A stretch of DNA of 64,000 nt, from the NCBI RefSeq assembly GCF_050058015.1, contig NZ_CP170106.1:710617-774616 (forward strand), given 5' to 3'. The DNA comes from Klebsiella sp050058015. Lineage in GTDB: Bacteria; Pseudomonadota; Gammaproteobacteria; Enterobacterales; Enterobacteriaceae. The position numbers and the translations under genes were made by a program. Below are positions 33,729-42,291 of this stretch, one piece after another. The notes beneath the pieces were generated by a model. The model was given only the letters and a program-made list of their open reading frames with translations. It was not told the origin of the DNA and searched no databases. Positions within the stretch are counted from its first letter, which is position 1. Every line of letters begins with the position of its first letter.

Positions 33729-34496
33729 ATGTGGATTGGCATAATTAGCCTGTTTCCTGAAATGTTCCGCGCAATTACCGATTACGGGGTAACTGGCCGG
33801 GCAGTAAAAAATGGCCTGCTGAGCATCCAGTGCTGGAGTCCTCGCGACTTCGCGCACGACCGGCACCGTACCGTGGACGATCGTCCTTACGGCGGCGGAC
33901 CGGGGATGTTAATGATGGTGCAACCCTTGCGGGACGCCATCCATACAGCAAAAGCCGCGGCAGGTGAAGGCGCTAAGGTGATATATCTGTCGCCTCAGGG
34001 ACGCAAGCTTGATCAAGCGGGCGTCAGCGAACTGGCAGCGAATCAGAAGCTGATTCTGGTGTGCGGTCGCTACGAAGGGATAGACGAGCGCGTAATTCAG
34101 ACCGAAATTGATGAAGAATGGTCAATCGGCGATTACGTTCTCAGCGGTGGTGAGTTACCGGCAATGACGCTGATTGATTCCGTTTCCCGGTTCATCCCGG
34201 GGGTTCTGGGTCATGAAGCTTCGGCAACGGAAGATTCCTTTGCCGATGGTCTGCTGGACTGCCCACACTATACCCGTCCTGAAGTGTTAGAAGAGATGGA
34301 AGTACCGCCGGTATTGCTGTCGGGAAACCATGCTGAGATACGTCGCTGGCGTTTGAAACAGTCGCTGGGCCGCACCTGGCTTAGAAGACCTGAACTTTTG
34401 GAAAACCTGGCTCTGACTGAAGAGCAAGCAAAGTTGCTGGCGCAGTTCAAAACTGAACACGCAAAACAGCAGCATAAACATGATGGGATGGCGTAA
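33729..34496 (+). CDS. trmD: tRNA (guanine-37-N1)-methyltransferase TrmD
   Basis: 255 residues: MWIGIISLFPEMFRAITDYGVTGRAVKNG, PYGGGPGMLMM, LVCGRYEGIDERV and DYVLSGGE, the SPOUT-class trefoil knot. It methylates G37 in tRNAs reading CNN codons. Same operon as rimM. Confidence 0.98.
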   Translation: MWIGIISLFPEMFRAITDYGVTGRAVKNGLLSIQCWSPRDFAHDRHRTVDDRPYGGGPGMLMMVQPLRDAIHTAKAAAGEGAKVIYLSPQGRKLDQAGVSELAANQKLILVCGRYEGIDERVIQTEIDEEWSIGDYVLSGGELPAMTLIDSVSRFIPGVLGHEASATEDSFADGLLDCPHYTRPEVLEEMEVPPVLLSGNHAEIRRWRLKQSLGRTWLRRPELLENLALTEEQAKLLAQFKTEHAKQQHKHDGMA

Positions 34497-34536
34497 CGCC
34501 CCCAATATCAGTTTACCCAGGATAAGAGATTAAATT

Positions 34537-34884
34537 ATGAGCAACATTATTAAGCAAATTGAACAAGAACAGATGAAGCAGGACGTACCTTCCTTCCGTC
34601 CGGGTGATACCGTGGAAGTGAAAGTATGGGTTGTTGAAGGTTCCAAAAAACGTCTGCAGGCATTCGAGGGCGTGGTTATCGCTATTCGTAACCGCGGTCT
34701 GCACTCTGCATTCACTGTTCGCAAAATTTCCAACGGCGAAGGCGTTGAGCGTGTCTTCCAGACTCACTCTCCGGTAGTTGACAGCATTGCTGTTAAACGT
34801 CGTGGTGCTGTACGTAAAGCTAAACTGTACTACCTGCGTGAGCGTACCGGTAAGTCTGCTCGTATCAAAGAGCGTCTTAACTAA
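34537..34884 (+). CDS. rplS: 50S ribosomal protein L19
   Basis: 115 residues: MSNIIKQIEQEQMKQDVPSFRPGDTVEVKVWVVEGSKKRLQAFEGVVIAIRNRGLHSAFTVRKIS. Last gene of the operon, followed by a strong terminator. Confidence 0.98.
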   Translation: MSNIIKQIEQEQMKQDVPSFRPGDTVEVKVWVVEGSKKRLQAFEGVVIAIRNRGLHSAFTVRKISNGEGVERVFQTHSPVVDSIAVKRRGAVRKAKLYYLRERTGKSARIKERLN

Positions 34885-34910
34885 GATTCGCTTTCGCGAC
34901 ATCCTGATAA

Positions 34911-34944
34911 AAAGGGCTGGCCTGGTAGGCTGGCCCTTTTTTTA
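34911..34944 (+). terminator. Rho-independent terminator of the rpsP-rplS operon
   Basis: AAAAGGGC and GCCCTTTT form the outer stem with an inner GCC/GGC around TGGTA, followed by a run of T. It lies about 25 bp after rplS. Confidence 0.8.
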
Positions 34945-34961
34945 TCTTTGTTTTAACTATC

Positions 34962-34980
34962 TTGATGTAAATCATTTACA
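34962..34980 (+). promoter_or_regulatory. FNR-like box overlapping a 15-bp palindrome
   Basis: TTGATGTAAATCAT (34962-34975) matches the FNR consensus TTGAT-N4-ATCAA at 9 of 10 positions. TGTAAATCATTTACA (34966-34980) is a perfect palindrome around the central C. It is about 30 bp upstream of the DUF2946 gene. Control by oxygen (FNR/CRP family) or by a metal regulator is plausible. Confidence 0.5.
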
Positions 34981-35005
34981 ATATCGCCCTCACGATGGAG
35001 GGGCG

Positions 35006-35470
35006 GTGGCCGGCAATATTTATCGACAGTCAGCACATCAATGGCGGGCCGCATGGCTGGCGCTGTTTTCGATCCTGCTGATCGTCGTCGCTCCGCTGAT
35101 CTCTATCTCATTGCAAAAAGATCCGATGGGCGCGATGCCCGGAATGCACCACGCGATGATGATGGCGGAAACGCCTCATGCCATGGAAATGCCTCACGGC
35201 ATGAAGATGTCCCACTCTGCTCCGCCGGCGTCTACGTCTACGTCTACGCCTGCGCATACCGTGCCGGCTGACCACGCCGAGGCCTGCGGCTACTGCGTGC
35301 TGCTAGCCCACGTGCCGGGCCTGCTGCTGGCGCTGGCGCTGCTTATCACCTTCATCCTGCGGCGACTGCGTATCTTTACGGCTCGCCCGGTGCAGAAGCA
35401 TTGGCACTACTTCCCCTGGCTCTATCCCGATACTCGCGCGCCGCCGCGCCGGTCTGCTGTTTCCTGTTAA
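35006..35470 (+). CDS. DUF2946-like membrane protein with Met/His-rich loop
   Basis: 154 residues from a GTG start (MAGNIYRQSAHQWRAAWLALFSILLIVVAPLISISL). One N-terminal TM segment, then a metal-binding-like loop (MPGMHHAMMMAE, MEMPHGMKMSH), ACGYCVLL, a second TM segment (LLALALLITFIL) and a Pro/Arg-rich tail. This matches DUF2946 proteins, often near copper or TonB-related genes. It is followed by the PepSY gene and probably co-transcribed with it. Confidence 0.72.
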   Translation: MAGNIYRQSAHQWRAAWLALFSILLIVVAPLISISLQKDPMGAMPGMHHAMMMAETPHAMEMPHGMKMSHSAPPASTSTSTPAHTVPADHAEACGYCVLLAHVPGLLLALALLITFILRRLRIFTARPVQKHWHYFPWLYPDTRAPPRRSAVSC

Positions 35471-35527
35471 TAAAAAATAACGTGCGCACTGCGCAACGTT
35501 CTCTTTTTGCTTTCGGAAAGGAAAAGT

Positions 35528-36899
35528 ATGACTACCTGCACCTCGCGCGCGGCATGGCTGAACCTGCTGCGGCGTCTTCATTTTTATATTGGCCTGTTTA
35601 TCGGGCCGTTTATCTTCGTGGCTGCGCTAACCGGTACGCTGTATATTGCCACGCCGCAGGCTGGAAAACTGGCTGTATCACGATGCGCTGAGCGCGACAC
35701 CCGGCGGTGAGAAGCAGCCGCTGAGCGCCCAAATCGCGGCCGCGGAGGCGCTGACTCAGGGAAATCTTCGCCTGCAGGCGGTGCGACCTGCCATTGCCCC
35801 CGGCGAGACCACGCGGGTGATGTTCGCCGATCCGCAGCTGGGAGAATCTGAATCCCGGGCGCTGTTTATCGATCCGGTGACCTTACGGGTTAAAGGCGAT
35901 ATGACGGTCTATGGCACCAGCGGTATTTTGCCCCTGCGCCAGTGGATTGATTACGCGCACAGGTCGCTGCTGGCAGGTAATATCGGCCGGCTGTATAGCG
36001 AGCTGGCGGCATCCTGGATGTGGGTTGCCGCGCTGGGAGGCATTGCGCTATGGGCAATGACCCGGCCGCGTCGACGCATCAATAATCCTCAGCAAAATAC
36101 GCGTCGGCTGCATGTTTCTCTCGGCTGGGTGCTGCTGGCCGGAATGCTGCTGTTCTCCGCGACGGGCTTAACTTGGTCGCAGTGGGCCGGGGATAATGTC
36201 GATAAGATGCGCGCCGCTTTCGGCTGGCTGACGCCGCAGGTCAATACTCAGCTGCGCGCCGCGATGCCGATGGCCCACGATGCTCATGCCGAACATCATA
36301 TGGGCAATATGGCGATGCCCGAAACGATGCCGCCTCTGCAGGGGGAGCAGTTTGACCGGGTGCTGACGCTCGCGCGTAGCGCAGGCCTCGATGCCAGTAA
36401 GCTTGAGATTCGTCCACCGAAGGAGGCGGGGTTCGCCTGGACGGTGAACGAAATCGACCGGGGCTGGCCGACGCAGGTTGACGCGGTGGCGATTGACGGT
36501 GAACGGATGCAGGTTGTTGACCGTACGCGCTTTGCCGATTTCCCGCTGATGGCAAAACTTACCCGCTGGGGCGTCGATTTCCACATGGGGATCCTCTTTG
36601 GCCTGGCTAATCAGCTGCTGCTGATCGCTTTTGGCTCAGCGCTATGCGTGATGATTGTCGTCGGGTATCGCTTATGGTGGATTCGCCGTCCGCCGAAGGC
36701 GACGTTTAACCCGGCAGGTACGCTGGTGCAGGCCTGGCTTAATCTGGCATGGCCCGCTCGTACGCTCGCGCTGGTGATTGCTGCCCTGCTGGGGCTGGCG
36801 CTGCCGCTGATGGGCGCCAGCCTGCTGCTGTGTATTGCCGTTGACTATCTGTGCTGGCGTGCGGCCAGCGCAGCGACGCTCGCCAGCTCAGTAGAGTAA
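35528..36899 (+). pseudogene. PepSY-associated TM protein, frameshifted as given
   Basis: The N-terminal part (MTTCTSRAAWLNLLRRLHFYIGLFIGPFIFVAALTGTLYIATPQ) and the rest (LENWLYHDALSATPGGEKQPL ... IDYAHRSLLAG ... LHVSLGWVLLAGMLLFSATGLTWSQW ... FHMGILFGLANQLLLIAFGSALC) are in different frames, with an extra G at 35659/35660 turning CAGCTGG into CAGGCTGG. The product has 4-5 TM segments and is of the PepSY_TM family, associated with iron-siderophore or haem reduction. The break matches three others in this window and may be a sequence artefact. Confidence 0.85.
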
Positions 36900-36904
36900 G
36901 GGAG

Positions 36905-36962
36905 TTAAGGCGTGCTGATAACAACCGTAACCCGGCGGTTTTCGGCACGCCCTTTAGCCGTA
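36905..36962 (-). pseudogene. yfiB: 3' remnant of yfiB cut by the Mu-like prophage
   Basis: On the minus strand the codons from about 36961 to the stop at 36905-36907 read TAKGRAENRRVTVVISTP. This matches the C-terminus of E. coli YfiB (OmpA-like lipoprotein), TAQGRAENRRVAVVITTP. Upstream of this the frame hits a stop and the sequence becomes phage DNA. The rest of yfiB should lie beyond the right end of the prophage, outside the window. YfiB relieves YfiR repression of the diguanylate cyclase YfiN. Confidence 0.8.
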
Positions 36963-37060
36963 TGTTATGAAGGGAATCATTTGATATTACCGGGAATAAG
37001 CAGAAATAAGTGGGAACAGGCGGGAATGCTGGATCCAAAGGGCTGGACGATTTGATACTG
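36963..37060. other. Left end of the Mu-like prophage
   Basis: Similarity to yfiB stops at 36962. The phage side begins TGTTATGAAGG, with the TG usual for Mu-type ends, followed by GGGAATAAG, GGGAACAG and GGGAATGC at about 10-15-bp intervals (37000-37030), possible transposase binding sites. The exact end needs comparison with an uninterrupted yfiB. Confidence 0.5.
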
Positions 37061-37166
37061 AATCTGATGAAAGGACCGCTCCTTGAAATCTATTGATACT
37101 AATCAGAAACTGAATTCAAACGTCCAAAAATCAGCTTTAAATGCCGTTCAAAAATTTTAGACTTGG

Positions 37167-37901
37167 TTAGATGACTCTACCATACCAAACCACTTTCCCG
37201 ACGATATCGAAATCATTGGGGACATCATTGAGATTTATGGAGAATGGCTCGTAAGCCGGATTGGTGCTTGTGATTCTCAATAATGACCCAGGTAATCTTT
37301 GCACTCGTTTAACGATGAGCAGACCATCAATACGTAAAACGTAAATCCCTTCTCTGGGTTCTTTATCTGCATGATTTATGAGAATTATATCTTTATCGTT
37401 CAAAACCCCTTCCATAGAGTCGCCATAAACACTTATTACAGATAGTTTAGCAGGATCAGCTTTCAGGTGATTGGTTACCCAATAACGGCGGAACGAAACT
37501 GTAAACATGGGTGTCTCTTCATCATTCCATGAGCCATAGCCAGCAGATGCGGACACGTTGTATCGTGGGACAAAGACAAACTCCTCAAGGTCTACGTTGT
37601 TACCTTTTACATCTGTAATGCTGGCTGAGCTACCCTGAACGAGAGCCGGTAATTTTGATTCTACCAAATCTCCACCGGTGGAAAGCCATTCAACAGATAC
37701 ACCCCCAGCTTTTGCCAAAGCTATGAGTATGGGGAGTGTGGGATACCCTCCCTCCAGAAGCCTGTTTAGCCCTGAAGCTGAAACGCCAGCAGCCACAGCA
37801 AAAGCGTTGTTGCTTTTAAATCTTTCCAGCAATAAACGCAAACGAGAGTGAAAACCTTCGCATCCGAGTTTATTTTCTTGTTCTGGACGATCCAATGCCA
37901 T
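37167..37901 (-). CDS. Mu-like phage repressor (HTH plus S24 peptidase)
   Basis: 244 residues: an XRE-type HTH (FKSNNAFAVAAGVSASGLNRLLEG) and a C-terminal LexA/UmuD-like peptidase S24 domain with a cleavage site Ala120-Gly121 (SASAGYG), Ser162 (YGDSMEG) and Lys198 (LIVKRV). It is divergent from ner. The LexA-type active site suggests RecA-stimulated cleavage, so induction by DNA damage is plausible. Confidence 0.9.
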   Translation of the reverse strand: MALDRPEQENKLGCEGFHSRLRLLLERFKSNNAFAVAAGVSASGLNRLLEGGYPTLPILIALAKAGGVSVEWLSTGGDLVESKLPALVQGSSASITDVKGNNVDLEEFVFVPRYNVSASAGYGSWNDEETPMFTVSFRRYWVTNHLKADPAKLSVISVYGDSMEGVLNDKDIILINHADKEPREGIYVLRIDGLLIVKRVQRLPGSLLRITSTNPAYEPFSINLNDVPNDFDIVGKVVWYGRVI

Positions 37902-38020
37902 GTTAACTCCTCATCCGAGTTGGATTATAACGTACTGATTTTAAATTAATTTATTTATAATTCGCACAAATGAGAAGGATTGTGGTCTCGGATGCTTCAA
38001 ATTATTGATTTATCCGAGTT
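37862..38020. promoter_or_regulatory. Repressor/Ner operator repeats (ATCCGAGTT)
   Basis: ATCCGAGTT occurs at 37862-37870 (inside the repressor gene start), 37913-37921 and 38012-38020, and its inverse CTCGGATG at 37987-37994. The repeats flank the divergent repressor and early promoters, the normal place for operators in Mu-like phages. Confidence 0.7.
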
Positions 38021-38078
38021 GATTTCTTTAGCATTTGCGAATGCCTTTATTCATGATTTCACTAAATGAGCAAAAGTC

Positions 38079-38342
38079 ATGAATAAAAAAAATCAGCAAG
38101 TACCCCTAGACTGGCATCGTGCTGACATAGTTGCGGCACTGCATAAACGTGGCTGGTCTCTTCGCGGCCTTTCTGCGCACTACGGTTACAAAACGCCTAC
38201 CGCCTTAAGCAATGCACTTGATCGAAAGTGGCCTAAAGGGCAGAAAATCATCGCCGATGCGATAGGTGTTCCCCCTGAGGAAATTTGGCCAAGCCGATAT
38301 GGCAGCGATTTTACCCACTCTTTTGCTCATGTACACAAGTAA
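38079..38342 (+). CDS. ner: Ner-type transcriptional regulator
   Basis: 87 residues: DWHRADIVAALHKRGWSLRGLSAHYGYKTPTALSNALDRKWPKGQKIIADAIGVPPEEIWPSRY, the Ner/Nlp/SfsB fold. In Mu, Ner represses the repressor gene and tunes early transcription. First gene of the early operon. Confidence 0.93.
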   Translation: MNKKNQQVPLDWHRADIVAALHKRGWSLRGLSAHYGYKTPTALSNALDRKWPKGQKIIADAIGVPPEEIWPSRYGSDFTHSFAHVHK

Positions 38343-38364
38343 TTAGTGTAAACGGAGTTTTCTT

Positions 38365-40467
38365 ATGAGCATGAAATCTCATTTTAGCGCTGAAGACCTA
38401 GCTCAAATGCATCTGCCTGGGTTGCCAAAAACGTCAAGAAACATACGTGAACGAGCAAAAAAAGAGGGGTGGCTTTCTCAGAAACGCCGGGGTATGGGGG
38501 GTGGGTTTGTTTACAAACTGGAGAGTCTTCCTTTAGAGGTACAAGAAGCTATACGCGTTAATCAGATAAAAGAACTAATGAACAGTTCACCGAAAGAGCC
38601 GCCTGTCGCTCCTGCTACCGCATCGACTACGCCGGACACCAAAGGTGCCGAGGAGAGCAAAATCACGGTGTACCGCAAATGCCCGGCGCTGATGGAACAG
38701 AAGCTGAACGGTCTGACAGCGGCACAGCGCAAGACTGCTGATGCGCGTATGGCTCTGGTCGTTGAAGTGCTGCGCCTCGGAGAACTGCCGGGATACAGCC
38801 AGGCAAAAGCTATCCGCGAGATTGTTCGTCAGGCTCAGAGTGGCGAACTGCCTGAGTGGCTGGCCGCAGCCGTCTCTCTGGCAAACGCCAAAAAAGGCAC
38901 GTCACGGTCACTGAGTGAAATATCACTCAAGCGCTGGGTGGCTGATTTCAATAAAACCCGCTCTGCCGCTGAGCGTCTTCTTTTGCTTGCTCCGGGTAAA
39001 CGTCAGGTCGTTAAGCCTGAAGAAATCAGATGGTTGCCCGAGTTCCTGAGTTTTTATCGTCGCCCTGACGGTCGCGGTATTCAGGAGGCTTACGATGATT
39101 TTGCAACTGAATGGGCTGAGCGTTACCGGGATGATTCGATGATGGCCGCAGCCATCCCTTCTTACGATCAGGTGTGCTATGCCATGAATAAATTACCCGT
39201 TGTTGTTAAGCAGAAAGGCCGCATCACCGGCAGCGAGTTCCGTCAGTATGAGGGCTTTGTCCGCCGTGACTGGGAGTCATTACCGGTTAATTACGTCTGG
39301 ATTGGTGACGGCCACGGCATGAAGATGAAGGTCGCCCATCCTGACCACGGCAACCCGTTCTCGCCGGAGGTGACGTTTATCCTGGATGGTAGCTGCCGCT
39401 ATATTGTCGGCTGGAGTCTGGCACTGTCTGAAAATGTGATAGCCGTTACCGACGCCCTGCGCCACGGCATTAAAAACCACGGCAAACCGTTCCTGTACTA
39501 TTCCGATAACGGTGGCGGCGAGACCAATAGTACCTTCGATGCTGAGCTGACCGGTATTCTTCCACGGCTCGGTATCGATCACCGGCTTGGTATCCCTGAA
39601 AATCCGCAGGGGCGTGGCATTATTGAGATCCTCAACAAAACGCTAGGGATGCGTATTTCACGCCAGTTCGCCACCTATTACGGCACCGGCGCAGACCGCA
39701 GCACCGTTCGTCGCATGACAAAAGCGCTGCAGTCCGCGACGAATGCAGCGAACAAAGGGAAAGAGCCGACGGCAAAACAACAGCAGACCCTGCGCGATCT
39801 GCCCTCATGGGAATCGCTGATTGAACACATCGAGGCCGGTGTCGAGTGGTATAACAACCGCCCGCATGAGTCTCTGCCGCGTCGCGGTGATGGTGAACAC
39901 TTCACCCCGGCACAGTTCCGCCGCTACAAGCTGGAAAAAGAAGCGACAGAAATAGAATGGCTGTCGGATCTGGAGTTGCGTGAGATGTTTATGCCGCAGA
40001 TAGAGCGAACCGTCAACCGCTGTGAGGTCCGTTTATTCAATAACCTGTATTACTCCGCTGAGCTGAATAACGAGCACGGTAATAAAGTGCTCGTTAATTA
40101 CGATATTCACGACGCAACCCGAGTGGTTATTCGTCGCCCGGATGGTTCATTTATTTGCGAAGCTGTCTGGGATGGCAATAAACAGCAGGCATTTCCGGTC
40201 ACTGCCGAATATCACCAGCGTCAGCAACGTATCAAAGGGATGCGTCAGCGCGGCGAGGAGAAAGTCCGCCTGGCCGAGGCCGAGAACGTCCACACCCTGC
40301 CAGCTCCGGCAGAGCAGGAATGGCGGCACGGCAACGTCTATCGCCCCAACAGAGGGGCGACACCGGTGGCGCTGGCAGAAATGGAGGAAGCGGAATACAG
40401 CGAGGATGAATATCTCAATAAAGCCCTCGATATGCTGGAAAAAAACGAGCGTAAAAGCGCCATTTAA
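38365..40467 (+). CDS. DDE transposase (MuA-like)
   Basis: 700 residues. N-terminal Mu-type DNA-binding domain (FSAEDLAQMHLPGLPKTSRNIRERAKKEGW), then the core with probable catalytic Asp315 (IGDGHG), Asp381 (YYSDNGG) and Glu421 (GRGIIEIL), and a C-terminal Mu-transpos_C domain (YYSAELNNEHGNKVLV). It joins phage ends to target DNA for integration and replication. The Asp-Asp spacing of 66 equals that in MuA. Confidence 0.95.
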   Translation: MSMKSHFSAEDLAQMHLPGLPKTSRNIRERAKKEGWLSQKRRGMGGGFVYKLESLPLEVQEAIRVNQIKELMNSSPKEPPVAPATASTTPDTKGAEESKITVYRKCPALMEQKLNGLTAAQRKTADARMALVVEVLRLGELPGYSQAKAIREIVRQAQSGELPEWLAAAVSLANAKKGTSRSLSEISLKRWVADFNKTRSAAERLLLLAPGKRQVVKPEEIRWLPEFLSFYRRPDGRGIQEAYDDFATEWAERYRDDSMMAAAIPSYDQVCYAMNKLPVVVKQKGRITGSEFRQYEGFVRRDWESLPVNYVWIGDGHGMKMKVAHPDHGNPFSPEVTFILDGSCRYIVGWSLALSENVIAVTDALRHGIKNHGKPFLYYSDNGGGETNSTFDAELTGILPRLGIDHRLGIPENPQGRGIIEILNKTLGMRISRQFATYYGTGADRSTVRRMTKALQSATNAANKGKEPTAKQQQTLRDLPSWESLIEHIEAGVEWYNNRPHESLPRRGDGEHFTPAQFRRYKLEKEATEIEWLSDLELREMFMPQIERTVNRCEVRLFNNLYYSAELNNEHGNKVLVNYDIHDATRVVIRRPDGSFICEAVWDGNKQQAFPVTAEYHQRQQRIKGMRQRGEEKVRLAEAENVHTLPAPAEQEWRHGNVYRPNRGATPVALAEMEEAEYSEDEYLNKALDMLEKNERKSAI

Positions 40468-40502
40468 TGGCGTTTAAATAAATTCAAATAATGGAGTGAA
40501 TT

Positions 40503-41450
40503 ATGTCTGAAGTGAATATTACCGATATTCGCGAGGTTCTGCGCAATCTTGCCGCAGAGAAAGGTATCAGTTTCGCTGCCATCGCAAAAGAAATCGGCCT
40601 GTCATCCGGTGCCCTCAGTGGCTTTATGAATGAAAAATATGTTGGCGATAACGAGCGTGTCGAAAGTGCGCTTTCCCGCTGGATTGAAGAGCAGCAGTAC
40701 GCTTCTGAACTTCCTGAAACGCCGGAGTTCATCGAGACCCAGACCGCCGGTCAGATCTGGACGGCGCTGCGTTATGCCCGCCAGATGACCTGCATCAGCA
40801 TCGTCTGTGGTAATCCCGGCGTGGGTAAAACAGAGGCAGCACGTGAATACTGCCTGCGTAACGATAACGTCTGGATGATAACCGCTTCGCCCTCCAGCTC
40901 AAGCATCCTTGAATGTATCACCGAACTGGCTGAGGCGCTGGGTATCGATAAAGCACCACGCCATAAGGGGCCGCTGGTGCGTACCGTTCGCCGCCGTCTC
41001 TCGGGGACAAAAGGTCTGATAGTTATTGATGAGGCTGACCACCTCGGTATGGAGGTCCTTGAGGAGCTGCGACTCCTGCAGGAGTCGGCCCGCGTGGGAC
41101 TCGTGCTGATGGGGAACCATAATGTCTATTCCAACATGACAGGCGTCAGCCGCACCGTCGAGTTCGCGAGGCTTTTCTCGCGTATTGCCAAACGCGTCGC
41201 CATCAACAAGACCAAAAAAGCCGATGTGTCTGCTGTCGCTGAAGCGTGGCATATCACCAGTGAAGAAGAGCGCACGTTGCTGCAGGAAATTGCCGCCAAG
41301 CCCGGAGCCCTGCGCACCCTCAGCCATACTCTTCGCCTCGCGGCCATGACGGCTCACGGCGCGAAAAAGCCGCTTAATGAGACGTTTATCCGTAAGGCAT
41401 ACAACGATCTCAATCTGGACGTTGATGTTTCAAAGTTATTGCGAGGGTAA
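40503..41450 (+). CDS. MuB-like target-capture AAA ATPase
   Basis: 315 residues: N-terminal HTH (ISFAAIAKEIGLSSGALSGFMNEKYVGDN), Walker A GNPGVGKT (103-110), Walker B LIVIDEAD, and a C-terminal helical domain. It binds target DNA and activates the transposase. Follows A by 36 bp. Confidence 0.94.
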   Translation: MSEVNITDIREVLRNLAAEKGISFAAIAKEIGLSSGALSGFMNEKYVGDNERVESALSRWIEEQQYASELPETPEFIETQTAGQIWTALRYARQMTCISIVCGNPGVGKTEAAREYCLRNDNVWMITASPSSSSILECITELAEALGIDKAPRHKGPLVRTVRRRLSGTKGLIVIDEADHLGMEVLEELRLLQESARVGLVLMGNHNVYSNMTGVSRTVEFARLFSRIAKRVAINKTKKADVSAVAEAWHITSEEERTLLQEIAAKPGALRTLSHTLRLAAMTAHGAKKPLNETFIRKAYNDLNLDVDVSKLLRG

Positions 41451-41454
41451 AACC

Positions 41455-41694
41455 ATGATTACTGAACGTATTGCTGAACATGTTGGAATGGCCACCGCTG
41501 CGCAGGCATGGCTGCAGGCGCGAGGTAGTCATGTTACGGAGATGCGGGTGTGGATGCGCCGCCCGTGCCTGGAAATCACCTGTCCGCCGACTGAACTGGT
41601 GAACAGGGCTAATCATCTGATTGAACGCTGCCCCACCGGGACCCGTTCCGTGTGGATGGCCACGCTCGAAGGTTGTCATGTTATCTGGCGTTAA
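41455..41694 (+). CDS. Small hypothetical protein after B
   Basis: 79 residues (MITERIAEHVGMATAAQAWLQARGSHVTEMRVWMRRPCLEITCPP...). No motif beyond a short beta-prone region. It begins 4 bp after B, so it is read in the same transcript. Position corresponds to the semi-essential early region of Mu. Confidence 0.65.
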   Translation: MITERIAEHVGMATAAQAWLQARGSHVTEMRVWMRRPCLEITCPPTELVNRANHLIERCPTGTRSVWMATLEGCHVIWR

Positions 41695-41707
41695 AGAGGA
41701 AATCATC

Positions 41708-41977
41708 ATGCCTATAATTATTATTGATATCGTCCTTGAGGATACTTTCGTCGACGGACAAATGAAAAAGGATCATCTCAGTATTAAGCCTCGTATCGAA
41801 GGTCATAACAGTGATGCGCCGTCATCAGCGGATCACATTGCGACCATCATTCATAACATGCTTCCGACCGTTATTGAGGCTGCGGGTCAGTATTTCATTC
41901 AGGGGTTTAACGAAGCTGGCTCGTCGAAGAATTCTGCTCAGGCCCGGCATCATTTTCGTAAACCGGTTAGTCACTAA
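41708..41977 (+). CDS. Hypothetical early phage protein
   Basis: 89 residues from MPIIIIDIVLEDTFVDGQMKKDHLSIKP, with AAGAGGAAA upstream of the ATG. Beta-rich N-terminus, helical middle (ADHIATIIHNMLPTVIEAAGQYFIQGF). Family not recognised. Confidence 0.65.
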   Translation: MPIIIIDIVLEDTFVDGQMKKDHLSIKPRIEGHNSDAPSSADHIATIIHNMLPTVIEAAGQYFIQGFNEAGSSKNSAQARHHFRKPVSH

Positions 41978-41991
41978 TGATGGAGGTAAAT

Positions 41992-42279
41992 ATGGAAAAG
42001 CGCCGTATGTGGACTAAGCAGGAAATTCAGTTTGTCTGTGAGAATGCCGGGAAAATGACGGCACAGGAGATAGGCGAGAAACTAAACCGCACCCGTCAGG
42101 CCATCTGCGCACAAGCCAACCGTTGGGGGTTATCCGTTCTGGTTAAACCTGCGGATGACCATGATATCTATCTTTGCCGCGAGCTTTATAAAGAGGGGCT
42201 GACCATTCCGGTTATTGCTGAAAAGATGGAATTAAGTCGTCGGGTTGTTTCGAATATTGTTTTTTCAGAATGCTATTAA
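41992..42279 (+). CDS. Putative DNA-binding protein with tandem HTH-like segments
   Basis: 95 residues from MEKRRMWTKQEIQFVCENAGKMTAQEIGEKLNRTRQAICAQANRWGL, a Myb/GcrA-like helix-turn-helix, followed by a second similar segment (GLTIPVIAEKMELSRRVVSNIVF). A regulator in the early operon is likely. An upstream start at 41977 overlaps the previous stop. Confidence 0.65.
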   Translation: MEKRRMWTKQEIQFVCENAGKMTAQEIGEKLNRTRQAICAQANRWGLSVLVKPADDHDIYLCRELYKEGLTIPVIAEKMELSRRVVSNIVFSECY

Positions 42280-42291
42280 CAGAGGTTATTT

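Noticed and set aside
34778..35005. N-terminal extension of the DUF2946 gene into rplS
   Set aside because: It would overlap the rplS coding region and its terminator; the GTG at 35006 gives a normal N-terminus.
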